A DNA stretch of 64,000 nt from Clitopilus passeckerianus (Eukaryota; Basidiomycota; Agaricomycetes; Agaricales; Entolomataceae): NCBI GenBank assembly GCA_944990035.1, contig CALYLX010000153.1, positions 186,001-250,000 on the forward strand, given 5' to 3'. The first letter of the stretch is position 1, and each line of letters begins with the position of its first letter. The notes beneath the pieces were generated by a model that saw nothing but the letters and a program-made list of their open reading frames with translations, was not told the origin of the DNA and did no database searches. The translations under genes were made by a program, and so were the position numbers. This document shows positions 34,901 through 46,623 of the stretch, one piece after another.

Positions 34901-37629
34901 CACATGCCCTACTGGTGCTATTGAGGTCCCCACGCATTCGAAAATGGGGAGTTCACATCAAGGCTGACTTCACGAAACTCTTTCATGATTGCAACCTCAA
35001 GGATGGTGAACTCCCTTTCGTGGGTGCAGTTGAGATTGGGTCTCTCGCTCACAATCGGAATCTCGTCAGCAGATCCAACACCAGCCTTGCTGACCTTGTG
35101 GCAACTATTCTCCACCAGTATCTTCCCAAAGACGAGGCAATTCGGGTCAGCACAGCCTGGGACAATGATGCCCTCACCGATGCTCAGCAAGACTACGCCA
35201 AACTTGATGCCTATGCTGCATGGGCGCTTCGAGATGCATTCTCTACCCTACCATCACGAGAACGTGCAACACCTACCACCCCGTCAGGGACACCCATCAA
35301 GCTCCTCTCCCGCGATCGCAGTTCTGCTGTCGCTTTTGGGTTCATCGCACCTGATCGCCCAGCAGTGTTCAAGAATGTCAACGTGACTGGAACTCGTGTT
35401 CTTGTTAACATTACGCACATCATTCAGTCTGGCTATCTCATTCGACGAGAGCTTCTCGAATGCCGAGCAGAGACGCCTCTGAGCGCTTTGAGTACCGCTC
35501 TCCCATTCGGTCTTCTCTGCCACATCAAGGATACCGAGATCATTCCTCATGATCAACTTCCCCTAACTCAAACCCCTGCTACATCTACCTCCACCCCTCC
35601 ACCCTCCTATGTGCCCCACGAGAGTGCCTATGTGCAGTCTAACGGAGCCTCAGGTGCAGATATGCCCCTGTCAGCTGACTTGGACTCTGATATGCCATTG
35701 TTAGCAGAGGGCCCAGGGTGGCCCGTTGTTATCCCCTATGACCCTGAAACTGAGCAGCTTCCTGAAGATACAGCCTCCTCATCGGTAAATGTTGAGGAGA
35801 AATTGGGGATCAGCTCTCCAAGTCTGATTCAGCCAGCGTTTCTGGAGGACCCAGAAGTCCGATCACGCGTTCTTGGAGATATTTGGCATCTTATGGACAT
35901 GTTTAAGATTGCCATTCATCATGGTATTCGACGACCGTTTGCTCGAGCGTTACGAGATGCTATTTTTGTTCCCGATGCGTCTGATCAAAAGGCTGTTGAA
36001 GAAGTATTGAGGAAACGCGGCATTTCATGGGATCGAATGCTCCGCTATCATCCAGATTGGATCTGGAAGCGTGTGCGCCGATATGTTCCTGGTGCTGAAG
36101 CACTGCACTACAGAGTGTCAGAGGTTTTCAAGAAGTATGGTCCCCTTGTAGATGCCGTGACCAACCAGCCGTTATTCAATGACGCATCCTGGGAGAAGGC
36201 AGCAAACATTCTTGAGAATATCCGCCTTGGATATTACTCAGATCCTGTTGGAATCGATTTCTATGTTGCGCAGAAGAAGGACCGGAATGGTCTCGTCATG
36301 TATCGCTGCATGCGTGGAACCAACGGCATCGAAGGTGGTGTTCACCAGAGCATCGCAAAACGATATGGTTCCTATAACACGTCCCCTCGTCTTGCTGTGA
36401 ATCTCATTCGAGATTTCACACTCACACACAACCTCGTGGTATGTTATTATCCTACATCGCGAGTCGATATCACCAGCTGAACAGTGGCTAGGTTGGTACA
36501 TTCAATCGGACAGGGAAGCGCTATCAGGGGTCATTTGATGTCTGGACACGCAACCGTCTAATGAAACTCATTGATATTACCAGCCTGGGTTTTGCGCCAA
36601 ACTCTGCGGAGCCCTCAATGCTTGGCTGGGTAAATGGAAACGACTTCATCCGTTCTCCAGAGACCTTTGGTATCCTGCCCCTCTCGAAATCGTCTCGGGA
36701 TACTTTGAATATGCAACCTTTTTCATCTGAGTTTGCTCGAGAGGAGAGCATTCATCATATGAACCTTGCAAAGCTGCAGCAGACTCAAGTTGCTATCCTA
36801 CCAATTCACACATCCGCTGAACGGGCACTCTTTGGGACGCTGGTTTCTCGCACGGAAGGTCCCCTGGTATCGAAAACTCAGCCTAACTGGGTAGTATTTG
36901 CCTCTGAGTGGTCAAAGCACGTTAATGGCAAGACAATCTTCTATAAGGTTCGTGCATTTTAGCTGTGGATTAGATGGAATGGCCTCTTGATTTCGGTTCT
37001 AGCTTCCTGAACAATTGAAGAACTACTACAAATCGTGGAAGGAGTTCCGAAACGAAGAAAACTCGGTAGAAATGCAGAGGAATGCTGTCGATGAACTTGC
37101 CTCGCTTCTTAAAACCAGCCCCACCTCGATCCCCACCATTCACGTCACAGAAGCTCAATCACTCAATCTTCAGGTCACCACAGGTCGCAAGGTACCTTCA
37201 GTACAAACATATATCGACCCATCAAATGATTGGGAGGTCTCGCGAATGCTCTCGATGCACGAAAGCCAGGAAACCACCCGGATGTTCAAGCACGTTGATC
37301 CGGTGGCATTCTATGGTCCCGCCCGTGCTTCAACTTCTTTGGCATTAAGTGAACGAGCAAAGGGTAAAAGGCGAGCACGGGATACCGAGGAGCACAACAC
37401 GGCCGATGAAACCGAACCAGCGAAGAAGAAACGCAACACAGCAAGAAAACCTCGTTCATGCCTGACTTGCCGCTCAACCACATGCGACGGCAAGTGGAAA
37501 GGGAATCCTTGTCCCAAACGTAAAGATAACCCTCAGCAAACAATTGGACAGATGTTCTTACTAGGTGAGTAGCAGCAATTCTCGCAGAGCCTGGCTAACC
37601 CAAGATTCAATTCACTAGGCCGGATGTAA
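31930..37629 (+). CDS. Giant transposase-like protein with AT-hooks, PIP box, DUF6729-like module and 3'-5' exonuclease
   Basis: Translation starts MATPQGEPTPNPSKRPVGRP. Two AT-hook-like motifs (VGRPKGSKNK at 31969-32007, VGRPKKTQK at 32032-32067) suggest DNA binding. Small exons encode a disordered linker holding QASITAFF, a PCNA-binding (PIP) box, at 32453-32538. A DUF6729-like module with a Cys pair (IPCPECKK, YFCGQCKK) covers about 33415-33900. DDE-type candidates are Asp in LLAIDHSHK (34219) and Asp in AIMTDNVRAD (34497). A DEDD exonuclease follows: ISMDMEWSTD (34709, 34715), VHIKADFTKLFHD (34966) and KLDAYAAWALRD (35206). Further on, RGTNGIEGGVHQSI supplies a possible third acidic residue (Glu, 36331). 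The C-terminus has a Cys cluster CLTCRSTTCDGKWKGNPC. Introns at 34237-34291, 34804-34860, 36438-36492, 36948-37002 and 37566-37618 keep frame. The protein is about 1500 residues with no inactivating change seen. The exonuclease assignment is strong; transposase status is inferred. Confidence 0.75.
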
Positions 37630-39574
37630 AGCCTTGGATGCAGATTTTCGACACTGGTTGTTATCATTGATAGTCATCTCTGATCTCGCGTAGATATGTA
37701 CGCCTAGCCACGGTGGTAAGGACCCTTAATTTTGTTTCTATTTTGCCGGCAATTCGATCGTTTCTATGCTACATCTTCCCCTCCTAATTAATTAATTAAT
37801 TAATTTTTTTCTCCGTCTGCGACGCCCACATCCATAGTTAGAGTGCCCGAGCTCCGTTCACTGGTCCCAACGTAAAACCAACGTCCTCTACAGTATGTCG
37901 CCTCAAAGTCGGCTGACTTACTAGGACATGACGTAGGACACTGTGTACGGATATAACACGGCAACTCAAGGCCTTAGGCTCTCCACTCATCCGACTGCAA
38001 ATTTAAATATCTGATCAGTTCTTCACGTTTCGTCAGGGTCCTGGGCCTAGTACAAGCTATATCTGAGTACTAGTAGGCCATGTATGACCAAGGCAACACA
38101 GAGACGAAGCGGGTTAACGACTTTGGTCGGTACAACTCCCATAGGTTTTGACTCGTTTCCCTCAACCTTGGGCTCGCCTCACCTTGTCCATTTCTGGGCC
38201 ATCCTGGCTGGTGGTGGTTGGCGACCCCCGATCTCAGGCTACACCACCTACGTTAGTACGTATACGCCCTGCATGCCAATGCGCCTTCCCCTTTCCTTCC
38301 TTCCTTCCTTCCTTTCGATCTAAATCGCCAAATCGAGTCTGGTGCTGACTTGATCGCTTATACTGTAGGACCAAACGTAGTTCAAGACGAATATGATCCA
38401 CTTGCTATCGACGAGGATCCTCAGGCTGAACACTATTCACAATTCACATTCACACTGATACCGATACTGATACTTGTGTGGCGTCCCAGGCCATTCAGCA
38501 GCAGCCTCTGAGTCGAAGGCGTGAACACATCTGCCACTGCTTCCCCCCAGGTCCGTAATTGGAGGGGAAGGTGTGGAAACCCGTTTCTAAAATGCCCATG
38601 AGCTCGAGTGACTCTGGGAATTTGACGTGGTTGCGGAGAGGCGAAGTATCAGATTTAGTTAGTGCGTCGTTGTGTGTGTTGGATCTCGGAACCTACAACA
38701 ACTGAGGTTGGGGAGACGGTGTGCCGCGACATTTCAGGCTGTTGACGCGAATTTACCGGATTGGGACACGTGTTGTTGTGTAGTGGGTTCTGGAATAAAC
38801 AAGGCTTTCCCCGAAAGGCTGACACAATCGCGTTCGACTGCTTCCAGCATTCCCCTCCCCAACAGTCCCGACAATGTCGTCTCAACACCAGTCACAAATG
38901 GGGCAGGACGCTACTGATATAACATGGCACCTCAAGGCCTCTCCCAAGCGATTAGGCTATCCCCCCGGGCGACGACGATTAGCGCAGGATCATGAATGGC
39001 GAGGCGTTTCTGAATCGTACCACAGGTTCGTCCTTTCCCCGGCTTGAGGTCATCGATTCGGAAGTTGACGCATATACTGTTCTCAGTAGGCTTCCGGTCA
39101 TATCTAAAACATCCTTATACCCAAGATAACGAGAATTTGCTCCACTTATGCTCATGGTTCGTCTGTTTTTTGGAGAGGTTTGACTTGCGAGTATTACTTT
39201 TCTCGTTAGGGTGAGGGTTTTTGGAGATGAAGGTGGACGTCTTCGCTAGGGAGGGTGTTCTATGACGTGTTGGGACGGCCTCGGTTCTTGAGAGATGACG
39301 TAGAGAAGCGAAGGGAGAGGAATCCTGGGTGCCCTCCTTCCACTCCCTTCGTTTCTTTCTGCTGCCCCGCTCCTGTTACTTCCACCTCTTTTCGTTGTCT
39401 TCGCTCTGGTTTTCCGCGTATTGACTCGCTCGCCCTCCCTCACAGCCTGGTGGATACGATGAACTGGCTGCTCCGCAACTGGTCGATAGTTGGAAATTCC
39501 CGCCCACGCTAGCCTCCTCGAGGTGCTGCAACATCAACTGTTGCCAAGTTCAACTCGAATCCTCGTGCCCAACT
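37630..39574. other. Gene-poor stretch downstream of the transposase-like gene
   Basis: This contains simple repeats ((TAAT)n at 37785-37805, (CTTC)n near 38290-38320) and no supported gene. 38766-38810 (acacgtgttgttgtgtag...aataaacaagg) weakly resembles the repeat-end element. No terminal inverted repeat matching the left flank of the transposase-like gene was found by eye. Confidence 0.45.
37785..37811. repeat. (TAAT)n microsatellite with T-run
   Basis: Five tandem TAAT units are followed by a run of T. It may be useful as a marker and has no coding role. Confidence 0.9.
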
Positions 39575-39867
39575 CATGCCATCCAATTGGACACCAAGGC
39601 ACTCACTTAACATTTAACAAGCACGCAGGAGCCGGTGAGGGTTTCCTTTGGGTTGAGAACAGTCCGTCAGTTTCTTTCTCTTCGTCTATTCTCGACGACA
39701 GCTGATGTTGGCTACTTCAGATTTCTTCCTATACCTTCCATGGTCTGGCTACCCATGACGATGACTGGCACCTGGTACCTACCGACCTCGTGGATTGGAC
39801 GCTGCCTGGGCGTACTTCTGCTGACGAGGTTCTGGAGGGCGGGAGTAATGCGATATGGGATGTATGA
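39575..39867 (+). pseudogene. Relic of the GWEKT/HDDDW family C-terminal core
   Basis: MPSNWTPRHSLN at 39575 resembles the HPSNLINQHLL exon of the family. About 135 bases later, after a plausible acceptor (ctacttcag at 39720), GLATHDDDWHLVPTDLVDW matches the AITHDDDW-S-L exon, then stops at 39867. The order and spacing of the two motifs are as in the three fuller copies. The GWEKT part upstream is not recognisable. Confidence 0.45.
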
Positions 39868-40911
39868 GAACGAGTACCCGTAAGTCGACCATCATTCGTT
39901 TCCAATCTTTTCACCCCTTCCCATGTACCCCTACCCACCCACTCTTCGTCCTTTTCCGTTATCCACCCGCCCACACCACTCCTTACCTTCAACTTCCTCT
40001 CTACGTTTCGTCTTTCCGTTTCCTAGTTTCCATTCAAGCCCTCTCCTGACGAAGTATGCATTCCGGATATCTAAACCCCGAGAAGTCCAAGTCATTCAGC
40101 GTTCAGCAAGGTCTCCAGCATCTGCCATCGCTCACACCCTCCCGGATTCAAGCTCCCAGGTGTAGGACGTCCAACGGACTTTCGTTCCAACAGAACCCAT
40201 GTAGTGGCCCCTGGGACACGTTTGATGTCTAGACGTCAGAACAGTGGAATGCGACCTCGCATCTCCCTGCATGCGGAAGATTGGTCTAATGGTGGGTTTC
40301 GTGCCGAAGCCTACGTTCTAGGACGCTGCTGACTTGTTTCTCATGATCGCAGATGTTGATTAAGACTGGCTGGCTGTTGACCAAGGTGATGGGAGCGGGG
40401 AAGACGACTCATGGCCCAGCTACTGGCCACTTTGAGGTCGAGGTGAAGCGGAAGGATGATGCGACGAATCTTGGGAGCTTCACTTGGAGAAAGGTAATTC
40501 CGATCCAGTCCTCTTGTGCTTCCCGTTGTGCTGACTTCCGTTCTTTTAGTCTAGATTCTGGGGGCGGCTATTCGGTCAGACGCGTTATGTCTACATTTCA
40601 ATGTCACCTCTCTGCGGTCACTTGTACTACCGAGATGAATCCAATTATCATTTATTTCGAACATCAACAACATGGTGTGCATTGAGGGTATTCTACACGG
40701 CGTTCGACGAATCAGACCGACTCCGCTATATATGCGGAGACGCATTGGAACACACGAACCCCTTCCTTCCTATAAGCCAGCTCGGAGGCGTTGATCGGTA
40801 AGGATCTGGACATAGCCTGTCAGGGCTATTAACGTCAACCAACCATACTCTGAGAAATAGGCGCCAAAGTTCTCTCTTTTCTTAACTCCCTCATCACGAG
40901 CATACTATCCT
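39868..40911. other. Possible decayed coding sequence
   Basis: A plus-strand frame at 40353-40498 (MLIKTGWLLTKVMGAG ... ATNLGSFTW) followed by a GTAATT donor and a TTTTAG acceptor looks exon-like. TGW-x-x-T-x-x-x-G vaguely recalls the TGWEKTSAWG block. The downstream frame breaks. No gene is called. Confidence 0.3.
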
Positions 40912-42578
40912 ATGTCATCTAATCCAGGTACGATGGTTGACCTTGAAATCCGCCGCAACAGCCACTGATCCTTGGATTAGGGGTGATAGCGACATTCAAC
41001 ACCAATACCATTTCGGCAGGAAATGATGTCCGAATGCACATCGGGAACGTGATCACTAATGTCTACTATGGATCTGAGGGCGACTCTTCAAGCTTTAGAC
41101 CCCAAGCCTCGGTGAGCTCTATGCTCCCGTGGAAATGAAAGATATCTAACCAACGGCATAGGGCTCTCGTGAATGAAATGGATCACCTCTTTCCTCCTCG
41201 TCCCGTCCATATTCTCGAACGTGATGCGCACCACGAAAGCATTGTTACCGCTCTGCTCCAATCTCCCAGTACCAGAATCGCAATTCTCGGGATGGGAGGG
41301 ATGGGGAAGACAAAATTGGCCTGCAGCGTCATGTGGGATCTTCGAATACTCGACACCTATCCTCAACGGCATTTCCTATGCTTCGAGGGTCTTACTACCA
41401 CTGACCTTGTCTACAATTCCCTCGCAAGTACCTTCACGATTCCTTCCGAGTCTCGTAAATCCGAAGCACAAATCCTGACGTCCATTAAATGTGACCTTGG
41501 GTAAGAAACGACCCGTATTTGCATCGATAACTTCGAAACGTTTTGGGAGGTGCCCGAGAATCACCGCAGTGCTAATGAGCTTCTGGGACATTTGTCGTCT
41601 CTCCCGTCACTTGGTTTACCGGTCACGCTTCGAGGCTCCCAAGAACCAGGGAATATCCGGTGGTTACGCCCATTGCAGCCATTAACACAGGGTGCATCGA
41701 ACGATCTCGTAAAAGTGATCGCTAGAGGGAAGGTGTTTGATATAGAGGATCGGGAAGCTCTCAATATCCTCTTGGAGGCCGTGGCAGGGATTCCACTCGC
41801 GGTGACCTTGATCGGAACTCTACTAAGGGATGAATCAGAGACTCCCATGTCTCTATGGCACCGCTGGAAGAGGGAAAGTGTCGACGTGATTGGTATGAAT
41901 GTACCAAACGATCGCCAATATCGACTGGATGTGTCCCTCAAAGTTTCCATTTTCGGTCCACGCATGATCGAAAGCTCACGAGAAGTCTTGGCCGCTATTA
42001 CGGTGTTACCGGGGGGACTATCGTCCGACGAGAGCTGTTGAACGAATTTCAAGCCCTCCTTCCTCCTACGATGACTTTGCGTAACTGCATCAGAGTTATT
42101 CGCGATGCATCACTCTACTCGTTGGGCGAGAAAACCTCCCCGAGTCGATTTCCAAATGCTTTCTCCAATTCGACATTTTTGCTTGAAGGCCCTACCTCTG
42201 TAATGCTTGACTGTCCAAATCCGCCGGCTTCGACCCCACCCCATAATATTCCCGTTTCACCACCTAGGTTACGAATCTTACATCTCACCTCGGCCTTTCA
42301 TCGAAATCGGAAAGCGCTACCTTTGGGGTGGCCCATGAGAAGAGCAATAGCCTCAACAAAGCCGTTCTGTGCTTTCGAGGAGCTACCTCGAACAAGTATC
42401 TGTCGATGTCTCGGTGCAGAAAGCCAGGGACGAGCTTGCAAATTTGCTCTCAAAGCTTCATCCTGAGGCAGAGAAGGACCATGCTGATTCTGGGTATGAA
42501 CTCGCAAGTCATGCGCTTCACAGGAAATTGATCCACGGTAAAGGTTTGTTTGTACGTATCGTTGTTCTTAGAGATTAG
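40912..42578 (+). pseudogene. NB-ARC/STAND-type NLR-like gene, disrupted
   Basis: A spliced N-terminus MSSNPG-VIATFNTNTISAGN followed by NDVRMHIGNVITNVYY resembles the Gly/Asn-rich prefixes of this region. Next come PPRPVHILERDAHHESIV, the P-loop RIAILGMGGMGKTKLACSV (Walker A), a Walker-B-like CIDNFETFWEVPENHR, VAGIPLAVTLIGTLLRDE (GxP-type motif) and a winged-helix-like LPPTMTLRNCIRVIRDASL. Fungal STAND ATPases of this kind act in non-self recognition and cell death. An in-frame TAA at 41501-41503 lies just before Walker B. The expected KKRPV lead-in is in another frame, another stop occurs at about 42040 with continuation in a shifted frame, and the exon joining at 41150 is out of phase. Several breaks make this a pseudogene unless the sequence is faulty. 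Confidence 0.7.
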
Positions 42579-43493
42579 GAAGCACTTTCCTGAGTCGGAG
42601 ATGGCTGATTGTACCGATAGCTGTGGACATATTCTCTTCAACTTGATGGATCTATTGCAGTACCAATAAGGGGGAATATTTTGAGGGTACAGCTCAGTTG
42701 TCTCGGCATGCTCATCGTTCTGAAGCTCTTCCATAGTTGGCGGTTTCTGCTGGGCCATCTCCGCATACCCTCACTCCCGTCATGACTGCAATGAACCTTC
42801 ATCAAGGCTTGCTGAAGTGTGAGATGGCTCGAGCTCGAATGCGTTTGCCCATCCAGGCACGCTCCGGATTTTGCCGTAACCCAGTTGGCCCTGTGTTTCG
42901 ACCTCGAGCCACTCTTTCTCTTTCTGCATCCACACTCGAGATCTCATCGGCATAGAATGACGTGACGCTCCATCCAGTAATACTGAGGGATAATTATTGA
43001 GGAAGTTCCAGTCAGTTCCTAGTTATATCGGTCGCAGAATCTTCCTCAGATTCATATGACTTGAGTCTGCACCGTGGCAATGAACTGAAATGATCTTCGT
43101 CGGCCGATCACCTCTGTGTTGGTAGCATTGGGCGATTTCCAAAACATTTACACCCATTGGGATTCCTAGCATTCAAACAAGCGGCCATCTGGACTAAAAC
43201 CCTTGAAACAATATCAAGTACCTGGCCAGTCTAAATTCCTAGGTGCAAAAGGCCGCGCTTCTGGTAGCGTGGCATAATCACAGGATAAAGCCTGGGCCTG
43301 ATGAAGCGTAACAACCTTCTCAGACCAGGGTCCTGTCGGCCTTAACTTTATGATTGAAATTGAATTCAACCCCTTTCTTTCTTGCTCGCAGATCTTCAGT
43401 GTCGTCGAGGACATATAAAACGGTGACCTGCGAACGCCGTACAGTGCCCATGCATGTTCTCCCACTCCGCCTCGCCGCCCCACCGAGGTTCGT
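42579..43493. other. Intergenic
   Basis: Remnants downstream of the NLR-like relic and the upstream flank of the DUF6533 gene. No supported gene. Confidence 0.45.
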
Positions 43494-45112
43494 ATGATAA
43501 TTGATCCAAATGACTTCGGTGCAGTCACTGCTTCTGCTCATCATTTGTAAGTCGTGGTTTCTTCGTCGCTCGCATGGTTTTGGGCCTCACCAGATTTTTG
43601 GGGCGAATAGGCGATTGAATAAATATTTTCAAGTTGCTTCGTTCGTTATTCTGATATATGACCACGGTCTGTCTTCATCTTCTTTCAAGTCCTGAGGGTG
43701 TTTGACGACCTTCATAATAGCCATCACCCTATCCCAAGAGGTACGCGTCCTTTCATATTCCATCTCGGCATTGCCTGAGCTTCCCAGGTCGAACGGGTCT
43801 GGAAGAACAGGATGACTGGAGTCACCGTTCTGTTCTTCATTAATCGGTATATCTCGCCTCTACTCGTCATTGTGGATTTGGTAGGTAAGTCCTTCCGGCG
43901 AATTTTTAGCTTAAAACCTAATGGATGAGGAAAGCTTGGAATGATCCCCGCTTCACGGGAAACGTGAGTATCAACCACTTGGGTCTTGGAATTCTAATGG
44001 ATGATTGCCTTTTAGATGTAATGCTTTCCCCTCTTATCACCCAGTGGCTCGAAATATCTGACGACTCCCACAGCTGCACCCGCTTCGTCAGATTCGAAGG
44101 ATTCGCAGCAATCGGTGTCATCGCTGGTGAGTAGATCATCACACTCTCCATTCATCATGACGCTCAACACCCTTGCAGTTGGCGAATGTAGGTCCCGTAT
44201 CTCCGTCGTTGTCACCCGAGCTTACACCTCAGAAAACGTTCAGTGACCATGATACTTCGTGTCGTCGCATTCTATAACGGAGCATACACCATAATCATTC
44301 TCCTTCTTACCCTTTGGGTTGCGCAAATCTGCATCTCGGTTGTAGGGTTCTCTGGTGGTTTTGGTGAGTTTGACAGCTGGCGAAGATCCTCCAGGGTTGA
44401 TTATTTGCTTAGCTGCTGAATGGCCTCCGAGTCGCCCAGAACTCGTAGGTGAGGATTCCAGTCCTTGTACACCTTAACCTTTTTACCTAAGCGTGCCGTA
44501 GGCTGTATCCTTGTAGGAGATGGCCCTCTTTTCGGTATGTGAGGACGTACTATTTCTGTGCCTGTGTATTGAATTTTACCCCGCGGTTCCAGCATTGAGC
44601 TGGATATCTGCTCTCATATCCAACACGACCACGTTCCTACTGATTCTTTACCAATCGGGCGGGAAATTCTTCTCTGGAAACCGCACACCGTAAGTACGAG
44701 CTATCCATTCATTCGTTGAGGGGGATCGCTTAAACCCGAATTGCAGGATCCTACACGTATTCATGCGTGACGGTGCTATGTATTTCACAGTTGTGTTCAT
44801 AGCCAACGCAGCGAACACTCTGAACTACTTCGTAAGTGTCCTCGCCTTTGTTATATCCCATACCCCAAACCAAGCCCAAAACGTCCTTCCTAGCTCGTCG
44901 CGCCGGATCTCAAAGCTCTCATCGCACCAGTTACCGCCGTAATTACGTCAATCATGGTCTCTCGACTGGTACTGAACCTCCGTTCGGTGTCGGCGTCAAG
45001 ATTCACAACTAGTTATTGGAATGGACGCCAGACTCTGCCGCTGAGCTTTTTTCATAAAACATTTGGGGACATTGGACTGGAATGTGGCTTAGTTCCAGGG
45101 GAGCCGAGGTAA
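43494..45112 (+). CDS. DUF6533-type seven-helix-like membrane protein
   Basis: About ten short exons give roughly 340 residues. It starts MIIDPNDFGAVTASAHHL, spliced to RLNKYFQVASFVILIYDHAI, then TLSQE|VERVWKNRMTGVTVLF, INRYISPLLVIVDLV, TRFVRFEGFAAIGVIA, VGELTMILRVVAFYNGAYTI, ILLLTLWVAQICISVVGFSG, AVGCILVGDGPLF, WISALISNTTTFLLILYQSG, ILHVFMRDGAMYFTVVFIAN and a final TAVITSIMVSRLVLNLRSVS. The features KYF-x-A-x-x-x-L-x-Y-D-H, VW, RFVRFEG, E-L-I-M-I-L-R-x-x-A-x-Y and the last SRL-x-LNLR are characteristic of the Agaricomycete DUF6533 membrane family, whose function is unknown. The exon containing AWNDPRFTGNVS stays open to TRFVRFEG, so a possible intron there is not required. All junctions keep frame, so the gene looks intact. 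Confidence 0.85.
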
Positions 45113-46570
45113 ATTTCAACAAAGGGTGTCATTTGTTACAATCGGTACTAGTAGTGGAATAGCGACGTAATGGGGAGCCTGAACAAGAATATAGTATATG
45201 TAGAGTCAATCTATTCAATCTGATCAAGTCACGAATGGATGCTCGAGAAAGGTATGCCCGTGTAAGGAAATAGCAAAGCAACGGACCAGACAGGGTTGCC
45301 ATTCGGCAGGACTGATAATCAACAGGGGGCACAAGCGCCGAGGCGCCTAAGAAATCTTGCCAATTTAGGGTGATTTCGATTAGTCACCAAGACTCTTGTA
45401 TGATAGCGGCGTGCGAACCAAACAAGTGGTCAACTCGAGTCCCTTGCCTTTCAGAATTTCGAAACTGTATCCACCTTCTTGGTGGAAATTGCCCATGGGT
45501 TATGGTGACATTCAAAAACATGTCTCCCATTGATTTTAGGTCACTCGTAAGCTCATAAAACAACTATTTTGAATGGTGGAGCATAAGACCAACTTGTAAG
45601 TTCTCTCCGTCCGACTTCCTGGTTTTCATCTCCTTACGCTTCCTTAAAGAGTCTATTGGCCATCTCTCAAGGGTCGGTTATCTCCTGGTGCTAGGCCTAC
45701 CGGTATCCAACTCGAACCATATGCTGGTGCAACTTGCACCTCCCGGATTTATTCCTCGCCCCGGCTATTTGCCGGTATAAATCCTGGCCAAAACGGCGTT
45801 CACCTTTCGAGCATCAGCTCATGACTCAAGAAGGTCAATCAGACCGGTGCATCTGCGGGACATTCTTAACAGAACCCAAGCCAATGAAATCACCATCAAC
45901 TACAGAGTGCCTATTTGGAATCGTCTCCTTGCATCATGTTGATTTTGAATCTCTGATGCTTCTCGGATTCGATTCAATTCATTCGAACGCCTTCAAGGAG
46001 GCCCAGGCAAGTTCGGTCCCGCATGTAGCAGCTTTCTCTCCTTTGACCTTGTTGAATCCAGCCAGATTTCGCGATTCTATCTCCTCAGTTTCCAACGCGA
46101 CTATGAGTCCGGAAATATGCCGCTCATTTACGCCCCAGGCTCATGACATATCTGTGCCATCCTAGCCGGCGGGGAAAGCAAAACATCGAGGATTATCAGG
46201 GATTATCTTCAGCAGGGTGCTTAACGCACGATGACATCTTCCATACCTCGGCATATCCCCCATCATCTGATTCGGCTTGCTTCTTCCTCGTGATGCATAT
46301 TGCCTTGTGGAGTCACCTCGAAATCACATCACCAAGCCGTACCAACGCAAAAATAAGCTATACCCTCGATGTTTACGCCGCACCACGACGCCAATGCTAC
46401 GGTCCACCTGTCTCCACTCTGCACAATGTGTTTGAAATTTGTTCCACATGCTCCGACCTCATGATATATTCGTCGAATTGCACCCATCGAAGGCACAACG
46501 GACATACCAGTAAGCATTGCGTCGTCTTCCCGAATACCTCGTGCCTCACACCATCCAACTTAGGTTTCCG
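45113..46570. other. Intergenic, upstream of the sialidase-fold gene
   Basis: Open frames at 45734-46165 and 46143-46598 have no motif or paralogue and overlap the promoter region. I call no gene. Confidence 0.45.
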
Positions 46571-46577
46571 TATAAAA
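46571..46577 (+). promoter_or_regulatory. TATA box of the sialidase-fold gene
   Basis: TATAAAA lies 47 bp before the ATG at 46624, with a short pyrimidine-containing leader between. Confidence 0.6.
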
Positions 46578-46623
46578 TCGAGTTCCGCCTTTCCTTGAAA
46601 CCACACACTCGCCTCTGCAAACG

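Noticed and set aside
31770..37810. Terminal inverted repeats and target-site duplication for the transposase-like gene
   Set aside because: By eye, the AT-rich left flank (gatatactgt words) has no matching inverted copy in the right flank, so element ends are not called.
37785..38330. Simple repeats considered as part of a CRISPR-like or satellite array
   Set aside because: They are plain tetranucleotide microsatellites without spacers, and this is a eukaryotic genome.
46143..46598. 151-codon frame upstream of the sialidase-fold gene
   Set aside because: It overlaps the TATA box and leader of that gene and has no recognisable motif.
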